64,000 bases of DNA from Microbispora siamensis (GTDB taxonomy: Bacteria > Actinomycetota > Actinomycetes > Streptosporangiales > Streptosporangiaceae). A program made the position numbers and the translations under genes. Every line of letters begins with the position of its first letter. The stretch's first letter is position 1. The notes beneath the pieces are model-generated. The model had not been told where the DNA came from. It did not search any database and saw only the letters and a list, made by a program, of their open reading frames with translations. Where the stretch lies: the NCBI RefSeq assembly GCF_016863095.1, contig NZ_BOOF01000019.1:1-64000 (forward strand). Direction: 5' to 3'. Of the stretch, positions 28,255-36,794 are shown in pieces.

Positions 28255-28447
28255 CACCATGTCCTTTTTGGTCGAGGGGAAAGGGGCACGCAACAATAGG
28301 CATCGCACGGGATTCCTGGAAAGAGTGCGACCACAGCAGCCGGGAAAACGTGGAACCCGTGTTGTAAATTTCATTTTCCACAGGGACCGGATTTTGTTTC
28401 GGCCTCCCGAAAGGAAACGCGGCCGGTGCCGCTAATCGAACGCCGTC

Positions 28448-28481
28448 GCGGGCGGCGCGACCGCCCGGTCGCGCCGCCCGC
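28448..28481 (-). terminator. Strong stem-loop terminator
   Basis: Perfect 15-bp stem (GCGGGCGGCGCGACC and its complement) with a 4-base loop, just after the stop of the second CBM2 gene. Confidence 0.75.
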
Positions 28482-28489
28482 TGGGAGCC

Positions 28490-29614
28490 TCAGGACAGGA
28501 AGCTTCCGTACGGGCCGTTGAGAATCGCGTTCTTCTGCGCCTGACTGAAGTGACAGTTCGGGTAGTCGTAGAGGGACGCCGACATGCACGTTCCGTCGGT
28601 GGACGTGGCGTCGGGAAGGCCGAACGCGTGGCCCAGTTCGTGCACCATGCCGCCGTACCACCGGTTCATCGGGCCGTTGAGGCCGGCCGCGCCGTCGGCG
28701 TCGTGGCCGCTGAGGATCACCCAGCCGTTGCCGCCGCCACCACCCGCGCCGTCGCCTTCGGCACTGACCTCGCCGACGTTGATCCACCGGCTGTCGGGCG
28801 CGCCGAGGCCGAACTTGCGGCGCAGTTCCTCCTGCATGTTGCACACCGCCCACCAGTACTTGTCACCGCACTTGGGGGTGTTCTCGTACCAGCTGCGCGG
28901 CTGGTCGCCGTTGACGACCTCGGCGACCGGGCTGTTCAGCGTGAACGTCTTGCCCAGCTCCTGCTTGAAGAAGCGCTGCGCCTCCTGGAGGACCTTGGCC
29001 ATGCCGTCCGGGTATCGCTGGTCGTACGCCACGTCGGAGGGCTTGAGCCAGAAGACCCGCACCGTACGCGCCGGGGGAGTGACGGGGGAGGGCGACGCGG
29101 ACGGCGACGGCGACGGCGGCCTGGAGGGTGACGCCGACGGAGACGGTGACTTGGAAGGCGACGCCGACGGGCTCGCGCTGGGGGAGGCGGTCGTCCCGCC
29201 CGTGCAGGCGACGCCGTTGAGCGTGAACCCGGCCGGCACCGGGTTGCTGGTGTTGTTCCAGCTGCCGTTGAACCCGAACGAGGTGCTCGCGCCCGTCGCC
29301 AGGGAGCCGTTCCAGCCCACGTTGGCGGCGGTCACGGCACTGCCGCTCTGGGTCACGTTCGCGTTCCACGCCTGCCCGACGGTCTGCCCCGCGCCGAAGG
29401 TCCAGCGCAGGGTCCAGGCCGAGACCGGATCACCGAGGTTCGTGATCGCGACATTGGCGCTGAAGCCGCCGTTCCACTGCGAACCGACGGTGTAGGTGAC
29501 CTGGCAGGCGGCTGAGGCGGCGTGTGCCGCGACCGTGGTCCCCGCGGCGGCGCCGGTCAGGCAGGCGGCCAGGGCCAGGGGAGTCAGGACTGCGCGTAAT
29601 CGCCGTTGCTGCAT
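28490..29614 (-). CDS. Secreted CBM2-metalloprotease, second paralogue
   Basis: A 374-residue exported protein with the same plan as its neighbour. The signal peptide ends near AAHAASA; the CBM2 follows at about 36-135 (CQVTYTVGSQWNGGF, NLGDPVSAWTLRWTF, WNNTSNPVPAGFTLNG), then a Ser/Pro linker and a catalytic domain of about 190 residues opening with RTVRVFWLKPSDVAYD. The zinc motif is HELGHAFGLPD (H325, E326, H329, probable D335), and CMSASLYDYP takes the Met-turn place. The catalytic domain differs clearly from the neighbour, so the two are not a recent duplication. ATG 29614 has no strong ribosome site. GAAA-n-TTTC palindromes lie upstream. Confidence 0.85.
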   Translation of the reverse strand: MQQRRLRAVLTPLALAACLTGAAAGTTVAAHAASAACQVTYTVGSQWNGGFSANVAITNLGDPVSAWTLRWTFGAGQTVGQAWNANVTQSGSAVTAANVGWNGSLATGASTSFGFNGSWNNTSNPVPAGFTLNGVACTGGTTASPSASPSASPSKSPSPSASPSRPPSPSPSASPSPVTPPARTVRVFWLKPSDVAYDQRYPDGMAKVLQEAQRFFKQELGKTFTLNSPVAEVVNGDQPRSWYENTPKCGDKYWWAVCNMQEELRRKFGLGAPDSRWINVGEVSAEGDGAGGGGGNGWVILSGHDADGAAGLNGPMNRWYGGMVHELGHAFGLPDATSTDGTCMSASLYDYPNCHFSQAQKNAILNGPYGSFLS

Positions 29615-29818
29615 CTGATGCCTCCGTTGCGGACGCCGTTGTTCACGACTTCGCGGTTCGACCGCGACCGCCCGGAAACAACCACGAATGCGCTCCCGGG
29701 CGTGTGAACCACGATGTTGTGAACGCTAACAACCGCGTACGGTGATGAATGCGACCGGCTCTGTCAATGGCTCGCACCGAAATTCGCGGAGAACGTGGAA
29801 AAACGCGGCTCGCGCATG

Positions 29819-29871
29819 GAAAGTTTCAGACAGAGGTGCCCGGAATTTCCACAGGTCCGAAAAGTTTTCGG
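29819..29871. promoter_or_regulatory. Cluster of GAAA-n-TTTC palindromes
   Basis: The 471-base gap 29615-30085 holds no gene. It contains GAAAGTTTC (29819-29827), GGAATTTCC (29842-29850) and the perfect 15-mer CCGAAAAGTTTTCGG (29857-29871), plus an imperfect GTTGT...ACAAC repeat at 29716-29733. Sites of the GAAA-n-TTTC type are known before xylanase genes in Streptomyces. The cluster is about 205-257 bases upstream of the CBM2-metalloprotease start at 29614. Confidence 0.45.
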
Positions 29872-30085
29872 CGCTGCGAATACCGGATTCGAGCGACCAC
29901 GTGTCAGGGGACGAGCGCCGCCGGGGACGACGCGCCGACCGAGCGCCCAATGGATCGGTTCGGCGATGATTCATGGCCACCGTAAGCGCTCGGCGATTGA
30001 TTTAGCTGGCCCCCGTGAGAAACCGCCAAGACCTGTGGATCGACGCGCGACGCGGGTTGGGGCTCATCCAGTGTCCGGCGCCCGG

Positions 30086-31339
30086 TCACGTCAGGGGTCG
30101 CCGTTCTCGAGCCCGTGGCTGTGCGCCCTGCCGGGTGGCGCGATGGAATTGACGCCAGGCCAGGGTTGTGCCTAGGGCGAGACTGCCGCCGCTGATCAGG
30201 AAGACGGTCCGTATGCCCACTGCGGCACACAGTGAACCGACGAAGGTCATGGCGAGCACGGATACGGCGCCAGGGGTGATCGACATCAGCCCGATGAACC
30301 GGCCCATCAGAGCGTTGTCCACCTCTGTCTGGGTCAGGGCGCCGATCCCCGTTTGGATCGTGACGGTGAGCAGGCCGAACACGACGTAGGCGATAAGGAG
30401 GGCGGCCACTGTGGTAGCCCATGTCAGCGACGCGATCAAGGCCGCGAGCGTCATCATTCCTGCGATGATCAGGCCGCGTGGCTTGAGGTGTCTGGCGGTT
30501 ACAGCGGCGAGTGCTCCGCCGACGATGTTGCCTGCGGTGTCGCCGGCTTGGATCACGCCGATCCATCCGGTGGAGACGTGCAGGGTGTCGACGATGTAGG
30601 GGGCAAGCAGCACGGCCATCGGGCTGAGCGCGAAGGTGAGTGCACCGAACACCAGGAGTAGCGCGCGGAGAGCGGGCGAGGAGCGGACGGCGCGCATACC
30701 GTCGACGATCGCTGTCCAGGTCGTCTGTTGCTGTCCGGGAGGCGTGCTGTGGATGCCTCGGATCGTCGCGATGAGGACGCCTGACAGCGCGAAGGTCGCC
30801 GCGTCGATCGTGAAGGCGATCCAGTAGGTGTGCGAAGTGGCCACCAGGACGCCGGCGAGGGTCGTGCCGACCAGTTCGCCGATCACCGTGGTGGTCTGGA
30901 TGAGCGAGTTGGCGCGCACCTGCTCGTCGGCGGGCACGATCATCTGCATCAGGCCGGCGCGTGCGGGGTTGAAGAAGGTGCCCACGCTCGCTTGGAGTAA
31001 TGCGATGAGATAGAGCGCGGGCAGGGCGGGTGAGACGAGAGTGAGTATCGCGAGGGCGGCCAGCAGGACCGCTCGGGAGGCGTCGGCGACGATCATGGTC
31101 CGGCGGCGGTTGTGACGATCGACATAGGCCCCGGAGACCAGGCCGATCACGATGCTGGGCACGGCGATGATGACGGTTAGCCCGCCGACGGCAGCGACCG
31201 AGTGGGTCCGTTCGGTGATCAGCAGGATCAGGGTCAGTGTGGTCAGGGCGTCGCCGAGGGTCGAGACGCTGTGCGCTGTCCATAGGGCGAGGAAATGTCG
31301 ATCCCGGGCGATGGCGGGCACCCGGACGGCAGTGATCAT
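30086..31339 (-). CDS. MFS efflux transporter
   Basis: A 417-residue major facilitator protein with twelve hydrophobic helices. The N-terminal DRHFLALWTAHSVSTLGDAL and the loop GAYVDRHNRRRTMIVADASR after the second helix (the A-motif equivalent) are typical of the MefA/EntS-like exporter group. The C-terminus from about residue 395 is basic. It starts six bases after the TetR gene on the same strand, so the two form an operon in which the regulator probably controls its own exporter. The exported compound, likely a drug or siderophore-like small molecule, cannot be read from the sequence. Confidence 0.88.
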   Translation of the reverse strand: MITAVRVPAIARDRHFLALWTAHSVSTLGDALTTLTLILLITERTHSVAAVGGLTVIIAVPSIVIGLVSGAYVDRHNRRRTMIVADASRAVLLAALAILTLVSPALPALYLIALLQASVGTFFNPARAGLMQMIVPADEQVRANSLIQTTTVIGELVGTTLAGVLVATSHTYWIAFTIDAATFALSGVLIATIRGIHSTPPGQQQTTWTAIVDGMRAVRSSPALRALLLVFGALTFALSPMAVLLAPYIVDTLHVSTGWIGVIQAGDTAGNIVGGALAAVTARHLKPRGLIIAGMMTLAALIASLTWATTVAALLIAYVVFGLLTVTIQTGIGALTQTEVDNALMGRFIGLMSITPGAVSVLAMTFVGSLCAAVGIRTVFLISGGSLALGTTLAWRQFHRATRQGAQPRARERRPLT

Positions 31340-31345
31340 GATGTG

Positions 31346-32014
31346 CTAGTCCCCCGGTGAGGGGGCGGCGGACGGCGGGTGGTGTGTTGTGATGCCGTGG
31401 AGGATGAGGTCGGCCAGCCCGTCGGTGGTGATACTTGCGATCCCGGTGTCCCAGCTGCCGCCTCGGCCCAGGGCCATCACGATGGCCAGCACGAGCGTGG
31501 CCACGTCCTCGACCGGCAGGCGCAACGCGTCCGCGTCGGGTTCGAAGACGGCAGCAACTGCGGCGTGCAGGCTGGCGTAGGAGGAGTTCCGACTCTCGGA
31601 CAGCCGGTCCCGTTCCTCCTCCGACATGGACTCGTGGGTTCGTGGTCGGGCCGCCCCGGCCAGGCGGACCGCGTTCGCGACCGCCCCGGTCCGCTCTCCT
31701 TGTGCGCGAATGGTCTCGATGACCGCGACCAGACGCTCCGGCAGGGGCATCGTCGGCTCGATCGCCTCCAACGCCTGCACGACGTGGCCCGGATCGGAGA
31801 CGTGGGCAAGGCAGGCCGTCAGCAATTCGTTCTTGTCCGTGAACGCTCGGAAGATCGTCGGCTCACTGATCCCTGCGGCGCGCGCGATCTGCAGCGTCGT
31901 CACGGATGGCCCGATCTCCACCAGCAGCGGGATGGCTGCCTGAACCACCATCGCTCGCCGTTCCTCGACACTGCGCCGTGGCGCCCGTTTCCGCGATGCC
32001 TCATCTGAACTCAC
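31346..32014 (-). CDS. TetR-family repressor
   Basis: A 222-residue regulator. The helix-turn-helix is at about residues 35-65, with VTTLQIARAAGISEPTIFRAF, preceded by a basic arm (SRKRAPRRSVEERRA). The rest is the all-helical ligand-binding domain, in which ARPRTHESMSEEERDRLSES is a charged loop. GTG 32014 is the start. A perfect 8-2-8 palindrome lies 14 bases upstream (32028-32045), so autoregulation together with the MFS gene is likely. The inducer is unknown. Confidence 0.88.
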   Translation of the reverse strand: MSSDEASRKRAPRRSVEERRAMVVQAAIPLLVEIGPSVTTLQIARAAGISEPTIFRAFTDKNELLTACLAHVSDPGHVVQALEAIEPTMPLPERLVAVIETIRAQGERTGAVANAVRLAGAARPRTHESMSEEERDRLSESRNSSYASLHAAVAAVFEPDADALRLPVEDVATLVLAIVMALGRGGSWDTGIASITTDGLADLILHGITTHHPPSAAPSPGD

Positions 32015-32027
32015 ACCGCGATGTTAT

Positions 32028-32045
32028 GTAGTGAGGACTCACTAC
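32028..32045. promoter_or_regulatory. TetR operator
   Basis: GTAGTGAG-ga-CTCACTAC, a perfect 18-bp palindrome, lies directly upstream of the TetR gene start, the normal place and size for its operator. Confidence 0.75.
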
Positions 32046-32640
32046 GCAACTGTGCTCGCGCTCCCGGCGGGCTATCGGGAGGAGGTCCGCGCCTGGCTGC
32101 TTGTCCTGCCGGAGGGCGACGAGCGCGCCCGGCCACGGTCACACGCGACGCTGTATGCCGGGCGCGTCCGACCGCATCTGCTCGCCTGGGCCCCTACCGG
32201 CGCCCGCCTCCGCGAGGTGTCCGCCGTGTTGCACGCTCTGACCGGGCACCTGCTGGCCGGCACCTTCACCTCGCTACGGTCACTGTTCCAGTTCGCCAAA
32301 CGCCGCCGCCTGATCTTCGCCGACCCGACCCGCCGGCTCAGCGCCGGACAAGCACCACGGCGCGCGTTCCTGCCGATGACCGACGAATAGATCACCGCGG
32401 TCAAGCACGTCGCGGTGACACCAGGCCAGCGGCTGGTCATCGCCCTGGCCGGCCGCCCGCGCCAAGGCGATCCGCGAGCTCACCCTCGACGACATCGACC
32501 CGGCCCGCCAGCGCCTCAGGATCGGCGGACACCGGCAGCATCTGACGGAGTTCGTGCACAGCACGCTGGTCGCCTGGCTCAGATACCGCCACCGCAGGTG
32601 GCCCCACGCACTGTCGATCAGAAGCGAAAGACCGGTGGGT
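32031..32640 (+). pseudogene. Tyrosine recombinase/integrase remnant
   Basis: The plus strand preserves about 200 codons of a site-specific integrase seen in many actinomycete genomes: LPAGYREEVRAWLLVL, SHATLYAGRVRPHLLAW, LAGTFTSLRSLFQFAKRRRL, FADPTRRLSAG and PMTDE, then a TAG stop at 32388. After the stop the same protein continues (ITAVKHVAVTPGQRLVIALA), shifts frame (KAIRELTLDDIDPARQRLRIG, split over frames) and ends near WLRYRHRRWPH. The catalytic C-terminus is missing. Its apparent start lies inside the TetR operator, so it is not expressed as a protein. Confidence 0.65.
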
Positions 32641-32784
32641 TCCCCGTGAAGACCTTTCAGCGTCGCTGAACACGAGGCGTTCAGCAAAGCAAGATATGCA
32701 TAAACCATGCTTACGACTCTCCTGGGCTGCGGGAGTCGTACGACCGGGCGCGGTCGTGCAATAGGTAGTCGAGCAGGTCGGCTG

Positions 32785-33216
32785 CTATTCGTCGGGGTCG
32801 GCGATCTCGATGACGTGCAGAGGGTTGTCCAGAGCGTGGGACGGCTGCTGCCATTTGTCGCTGTCCAGGGTGAGGATCGGGCAGACTGACACGTCCGCGA
32901 TGGCGGCGGCGTGGGCGTCATAGATGTCGAGCCCGGTGATGGACATCATGTCGACAACCTTGGCGGATTGGGCGATGCCGTCCAGCGGGGCGACGATGGC
33001 GTGCTCGAACGCGACCAGGCCGGCGAGCAGTGCCTGGGCGTCCGGCGTGCCGCGGCCGTCGAGGAGCGCCCCGGAGGCGGCCAGCGCGGGGACGATGAGC
33101 GGTTGCCTTGCCCGGTCGAAGTCCTGCAGGAGGCCGATCAGGTCGGCGTCTCCGCGGGCGACGTCGGCGAGAACGCTGGTGTCGAGGATGTAGGGAGTGG
33201 CAGTGAAATCACTCAC
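32785..33216 (-). CDS. PIN-domain ribonuclease toxin (VapC-like)
   Basis: A 143-residue PIN-domain protein. The first acidic residue is in YILDTSVLADVARGD (D12), the central acidic helix is LDIYDAHAAAIA and the last is LTLDSDKW, the order found in VapC toxins, which cut RNA using a metal held by these acids. GTG 33216 overlaps the upstream antitoxin frame by 8 bases, a usual toxin-antitoxin layout. The middle (LAASGALLDGRGTPDAQALLA) lacks the common glutamate of the third position at its usual place, so activity should not be assumed. Confidence 0.8.
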   Translation of the reverse strand: MSDFTATPYILDTSVLADVARGDADLIGLLQDFDRARQPLIVPALAASGALLDGRGTPDAQALLAGLVAFEHAIVAPLDGIAQSAKVVDMMSITGLDIYDAHAAAIADVSVCPILTLDSDKWQQPSHALDNPLHVIEIADPDE

Positions 33217-33478
33217 CTGGTGCCGCCGGGAACCCGTGTTCGGCGAGCTGGCGGTTGACGTGTCGCATCATGCGAGCCACCCGCGCTGGGTCGGCCTGCC
33301 GGGCGCGTTCGCGCAGCAGGGCAAGTGCACGCTGGTCAGTGATGCGCTTTTCCGCGATGGCGTCGTTGAAGACGGCGGCCACGCTGGTGGCCTTGCCGGT
33401 GGCGACGAGATGCTCGGCATATTCGAGGACGTCGGGGTCCACGGTGATGGTTATCCGCGCCTTCCGGTCTCCGCTCAT
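33209..33478 (-). CDS. Ribbon-helix-helix-type antitoxin (VapB-like)
   Basis: An antitoxin of 89 residues from ATG 33478. MSGDRKARITITVDPDVLEYAE gives a first strand and helix of ribbon-helix-helix type when split after VDP; KATSVAAVFNDAIAEKR follows, then a C-terminal toxin-binding tail with RALALLRERARQADPARVARMM. Further in-frame ATGs at 33487, 33490 and 33520 have no better ribosome site, so the start is uncertain. It overlaps and precedes the PIN-domain gene and probably autoregulates the pair. Confidence 0.78.
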   Translation of the reverse strand: MSGDRKARITITVDPDVLEYAEHLVATGKATSVAAVFNDAIAEKRITDQRALALLRERARQADPARVARMMRHVNRQLAEHGFPAAPGE

Positions 33479-33774
33479 ACCCGGAATCATACTCATGCTC
33501 TTTCGAGTGCTGCATGGCAACGACCATGAGGTTGGCCGCGTAAGGCAGGCGGAGGGACAGGGCCTGAGCGTGCGCCGGTGTGTCGCGCGTGTACCGGTCG
33601 GCGAGGATCCAGCCGATGAACAGGTCCCAGTCGCCTGGCGGCGGACATCGGATGGTCTTGCCGCGGCGGCCCGGTCCGAACTACGAGCAGAACCGCGCGT
33701 TCACCTCCGTCATCTACGGCTGGCGGCTTTGACGGCGCTGCAGTCAGGCACGCTACCTGCAAGCAGGTGAACCG

Positions 33775-34288
33775 CGCCGAGTTTCGTGGAGGCCGGGTTG
33801 CGTCGCCGCGTTGTCAGATGGCCATCTCCAGGGCGTCCAGTACGCAGGTGATCGGCCAGCCGCCAGCCGACGATCATGCGCGAGTACGCGTTGATAACCA
33901 GCGCCGGGTAGACGAACCCCGCCGCGGTGGGAATGTAGGTCAGGTCGGCGACCCACAGCCGGTTCGGGGCGGAGCGGTGAAGTCGCGTTTGACCAGGTCG
34001 GCGGGCCGGTCGGCGAGTACTTCGGCGATCGTGGTGGGCCGCTTGTGGTCGCCGCGGACCGCACCGTGCAACCCCAGGCGCAGCATCAGCCGGGCCACGG
34101 TGCACCGGGCCACGGCGATGCCCTGCCGGTTGAGTTCCTTCCGGGCATCGCGCACCGCCCGCGCGGAGGGCGGGCGGGACCTGGCCGCGTAGTACGTCGA
34201 CGTGGCCACCTGCAACACCTGGCAGATCGGCTCGACACCGAAGGCGTCGCGATGAGCGTCGATGAAGGCGACTACCTGGGCGGGACGC
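33775..34288 (-). pseudogene. IS3-family OrfB (DDE transposase) remnant
   Basis: The minus strand retains the first two thirds of an IS3-type OrfB in more than one frame: VAFIDAHRDAFGVEPICQVL, ATSTYYAARSRPPSARA, then NRQGIAVARCTVARLMLRLG, and after a frame change PNRLWVADLTYIPTAAGFVY with VINAYSRMIVGW, the first DDE aspartate region. Another shift gives VLDALEMAI and the copy dies out. The last acidic residues are absent. It abuts the stop codon of the P450 gene at 34289 and is followed by about 290 bases (33484-33774) in which I see no gene. Confidence 0.75.
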
Positions 34289-35479
34289 CTACCAGGTGAC
34301 CGGCATCGTGGTCAGGCCGTGCACGACGGTGAAGGAGCGGAACAGGGGCTCGCCCGCCGGCCGCAGGCCCGGGAACCGGTGCAGCAGGGCGGGGAACGCG
34401 ATCCGCATCTCCATGCGGGCCAGGGGAGCGCCGAGACAGTGATGGATGCCGTGTCCGAATGCGACGTGCCCGCTGACATCCCGGCGGATGTCAAGGTCGT
34501 CCGGGTTCGAGACCAGCCCCGGGTCGCGGTTGGCGGCGGGAAGGGAGCAGATCACGGTCTCGCCGGGGCCGAGGGTCCGACCGCCCAGCCGGACCTCGGT
34601 CGTGGTCATCTTGACCGTGCCGGAATGCACGATGCTCAGCCACCGCAGCAGTTCCTCGACGGCGGCGTCCACGCGGTCCGGCTCGTCGCGCAGCAGCGTG
34701 AGCTGACCGGGGTGCCGCAGCAGGGCGAGTGTGCCCAGAGACAGCATGTTGGCCGTGGTCTCGTGCCCGGCGAGCAGCAGCAGGCTGCCGATGCCGGAGA
34801 GTTCGGCGTCGCTCAACTCGTCGCCGTGGTCGCGTACGAGCATCCCGAGCAGGTCCTCACCGGGATCCTTCCGGATCGTCTTGATCAGGCCTGCGATGTA
34901 CGCCCGGGCCTCCGACGCCGCGGCCGCGCGTTCGTCCGGAGACAGGGACACGTCCAGGATCCGCTTGGACGTGTCCTGGAAGCCGGCCCGGTCGGCGTAC
35001 GGCACGCCCAGCAGCTCGCAGATCACCAGGGAGGGAACCGGGAGGGCGAAATCCGTCACCAGATCGGCGGGCGGTCCGCCGCGCTCCATGGCGTCCAGAT
35101 GGTCGTCGACGATCTGCTGGACTCTGGGCTCCAGCCGGCGCATCCGGCGGACGGTGAACTGGGGCGTGAGCATCCGGCGCAGCCGGGTGTGCTCGGGCGG
35201 GTCGGAGCCGAGCAGGTTGCCGGCGCGCATCTCGGCGACCTCCTCCGCGCTGGGCGGCGGTGCGCCGGGCGGCCGGAGCGGAGGCACGAGCGCGTTGCTG
35301 TACAGCTCGGGATGGCTCAGCACCGTACGGACTTCCTCGAACCTGGTGACCAGCCAGGCGTCGGTGCCGAACACGGTGCGGATCCGGGAGACCCCCTCGT
35401 CGTTCCGCAGTGCGGAGAGCTCGGGGGCGGGATGGAATCCGTCCCGTCGCATGTGCAGGGGTGGGGACATGTCGCGCAC
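34289..35479 (-). CDS. Cytochrome P450 (CYP105-like)
   Basis: A 396-residue soluble bacterial P450 monooxygenase. The oxygen-binding I-helix motif AGHETT is at 237-242, the ExxR pair is E276/R279, and the haem loop FGHGIHHCLGAPLARME carries the cysteine ligand C348. The C-terminus MPVTW is the usual ending, so the gene is complete even though an IS3 remnant begins at its stop. GTG 35479 is chosen for AGGAGG four bases before it. No ferredoxin gene and no biosynthetic genes are nearby, so redox partner and substrate are unknown; xenobiotic or secondary-metabolite hydroxylation is possible. Confidence 0.95.
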   Translation of the reverse strand: MRDMSPPLHMRRDGFHPAPELSALRNDEGVSRIRTVFGTDAWLVTRFEEVRTVLSHPELYSNALVPPLRPPGAPPPSAEEVAEMRAGNLLGSDPPEHTRLRRMLTPQFTVRRMRRLEPRVQQIVDDHLDAMERGGPPADLVTDFALPVPSLVICELLGVPYADRAGFQDTSKRILDVSLSPDERAAAASEARAYIAGLIKTIRKDPGEDLLGMLVRDHGDELSDAELSGIGSLLLLAGHETTANMLSLGTLALLRHPGQLTLLRDEPDRVDAAVEELLRWLSIVHSGTVKMTTTEVRLGGRTLGPGETVICSLPAANRDPGLVSNPDDLDIRRDVSGHVAFGHGIHHCLGAPLARMEMRIAFPALLHRFPGLRPAGEPLFRSFTVVHGLTTMPVTW

Positions 35480-35687
35480 GCGACCTCCTCGGGTCACCGG
35501 CAGTCTGATGATCGCCTTGCCACAATCCGACGATAACCGTCCAATGCCCGCCGTGGACGGTCGTGAGGCGACTCTGGCGGTGACGTACGCGGCCGGACCG
35601 CGGGATGCCGCTCTCGACGACGACGGATCCGTGCGGCGTCAGGCCCGGCCAGGCGGCGGCGTCCGATGCCGTCTGGCCGTCACCCGG

Positions 35688-36776
35688 TCAAGCGAAGTGC
35701 CCGAGGGCGGCGGTGTAGATCTCGACGGCCTCCTCGATCCGGTGGACGAGGCAGTACTCGTCGGTGACGTGCGCCTGCTCGGGCTCACCCGGGCCGCAGA
35801 TGACCGTGGGCGCCCCGCCGCAGGCGGCGGCGAGGATCGAGGCGTCGGTGAAGTAGCTGGCCGCCGGGCGGTCGCCGGGCGCGCCCGCCCCCGCCTCGAC
35901 CAGGGCCCGTACGAAGGGGTCGTCCGGGTCCGTCCAGATCGCGGGCAGGTCCACGAGCACGTCGAGGGTCGCCTCGTCACCGAGCACGGCCTGCAACCGC
36001 TCGCGGAGCCGTCCGTGGTCCTGGCCGGCGACGGTGCGCAGGTCGATGGTCGCGGCGGCCAGGTCGGGCACGGAGTTCACGTTGATCCCGCCGCGCACCG
36101 TTCCCACGTTCACCGTGGACGGGCCGAGCCAGGGGTGGTCCGGCACCCCGGTGTCGAACGTCTCGACGGCGCCGATCACGCGGGCGAGCTTGTAGATCGC
36201 GTTGTCGCCCAGATGCGGCATTGAACCGTGCGCCGTCGTGCCTCGCGTGGTGGCCTCCAGCCAGAGCGCGCCCTTGTGCCCGAGCAGCACCCGGTTGGCG
36301 GTCGGCTCGGCCACCAGCAGGGCGCGCGACCTGCCCACCAGGCCCTCGGCCACCATGCCGGCCGCGCCCTCGCAGCCGGTCTCCTCGCCCACGGTGAAGA
36401 CCATCTCCAGGGCGACCTTCGGCCCGGTGCGGCGCACGTGCCGCTCGGCGGCGATCACCAGCGCGGCGACGCCGGCCTTCATGTCGCTCGAACCACGCCC
36501 GTACAGGCGGTCGCCGTCGATCTCCGCGCCGTGCGGCGCGTGCCGCCACGCCTGCCCGCCCAGCGGCACCGTGTCGAGGTGCCCGGTCAGCGTCACCGGC
36601 TCGCCCGTCCCCCAGCGGGCGACCAGCCCGGTGCGGCCGGGCGCGTGCTCGTGCGCGCGCACCGCGAAACCGGCGTCCGACAGCCGCCTCGCGAGCGGGC
36701 CGGCCACCGCGGCCTCGCCCCCGCCCACCGAGTCGATCCTGATGAGCTCGCGTGCCAGTTCGACCGCCTCGTTCAC
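35688..36776 (-). CDS. M20-family metallopeptidase/deacylase (ArgE/DapE-like)
   Basis: A 362-residue zinc amidohydrolase. GTG 36776 is preceded by GGAGG. The metal ligands are visible in order: TGHLDTVPLGG (His/Asp), GRGSSDMKAG (bridging Asp), GEETGCEGA (catalytic Glu pair) and TAHGSMPHLG within the dimerisation lid. It would remove an acyl or aminoacyl group from a small amide; the substrate is unknown. It lies 18 bases after a LacI-type regulator on the same strand, so both are probably one transcript, which may link it to the divergent ribose/nucleoside operon. Confidence 0.9.
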   Translation of the reverse strand: MNEAVELARELIRIDSVGGGEAAVAGPLARRLSDAGFAVRAHEHAPGRTGLVARWGTGEPVTLTGHLDTVPLGGQAWRHAPHGAEIDGDRLYGRGSSDMKAGVAALVIAAERHVRRTGPKVALEMVFTVGEETGCEGAAGMVAEGLVGRSRALLVAEPTANRVLLGHKGALWLEATTRGTTAHGSMPHLGDNAIYKLARVIGAVETFDTGVPDHPWLGPSTVNVGTVRGGINVNSVPDLAAATIDLRTVAGQDHGRLRERLQAVLGDEATLDVLVDLPAIWTDPDDPFVRALVEAGAGAPGDRPAASYFTDASILAAACGGAPTVICGPGEPEQAHVTDEYCLVHRIEEAVEIYTAALGHFA

Positions 36777-36794
36777 GCGGCCTCCTTCCCTCAC

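Noticed and set aside
32031-34288. A functional mobile element made of integrase, VapBC and IS3 genes
   Set aside because: Both recombinase genes are frameshifted and truncated, and no flanking direct or inverted repeats were seen.
34289-35479. A secondary-metabolite gene cluster around the P450
   Set aside because: No synthase, tailoring or ferredoxin genes lie beside it; neighbours are an IS remnant and a peptidase gene.
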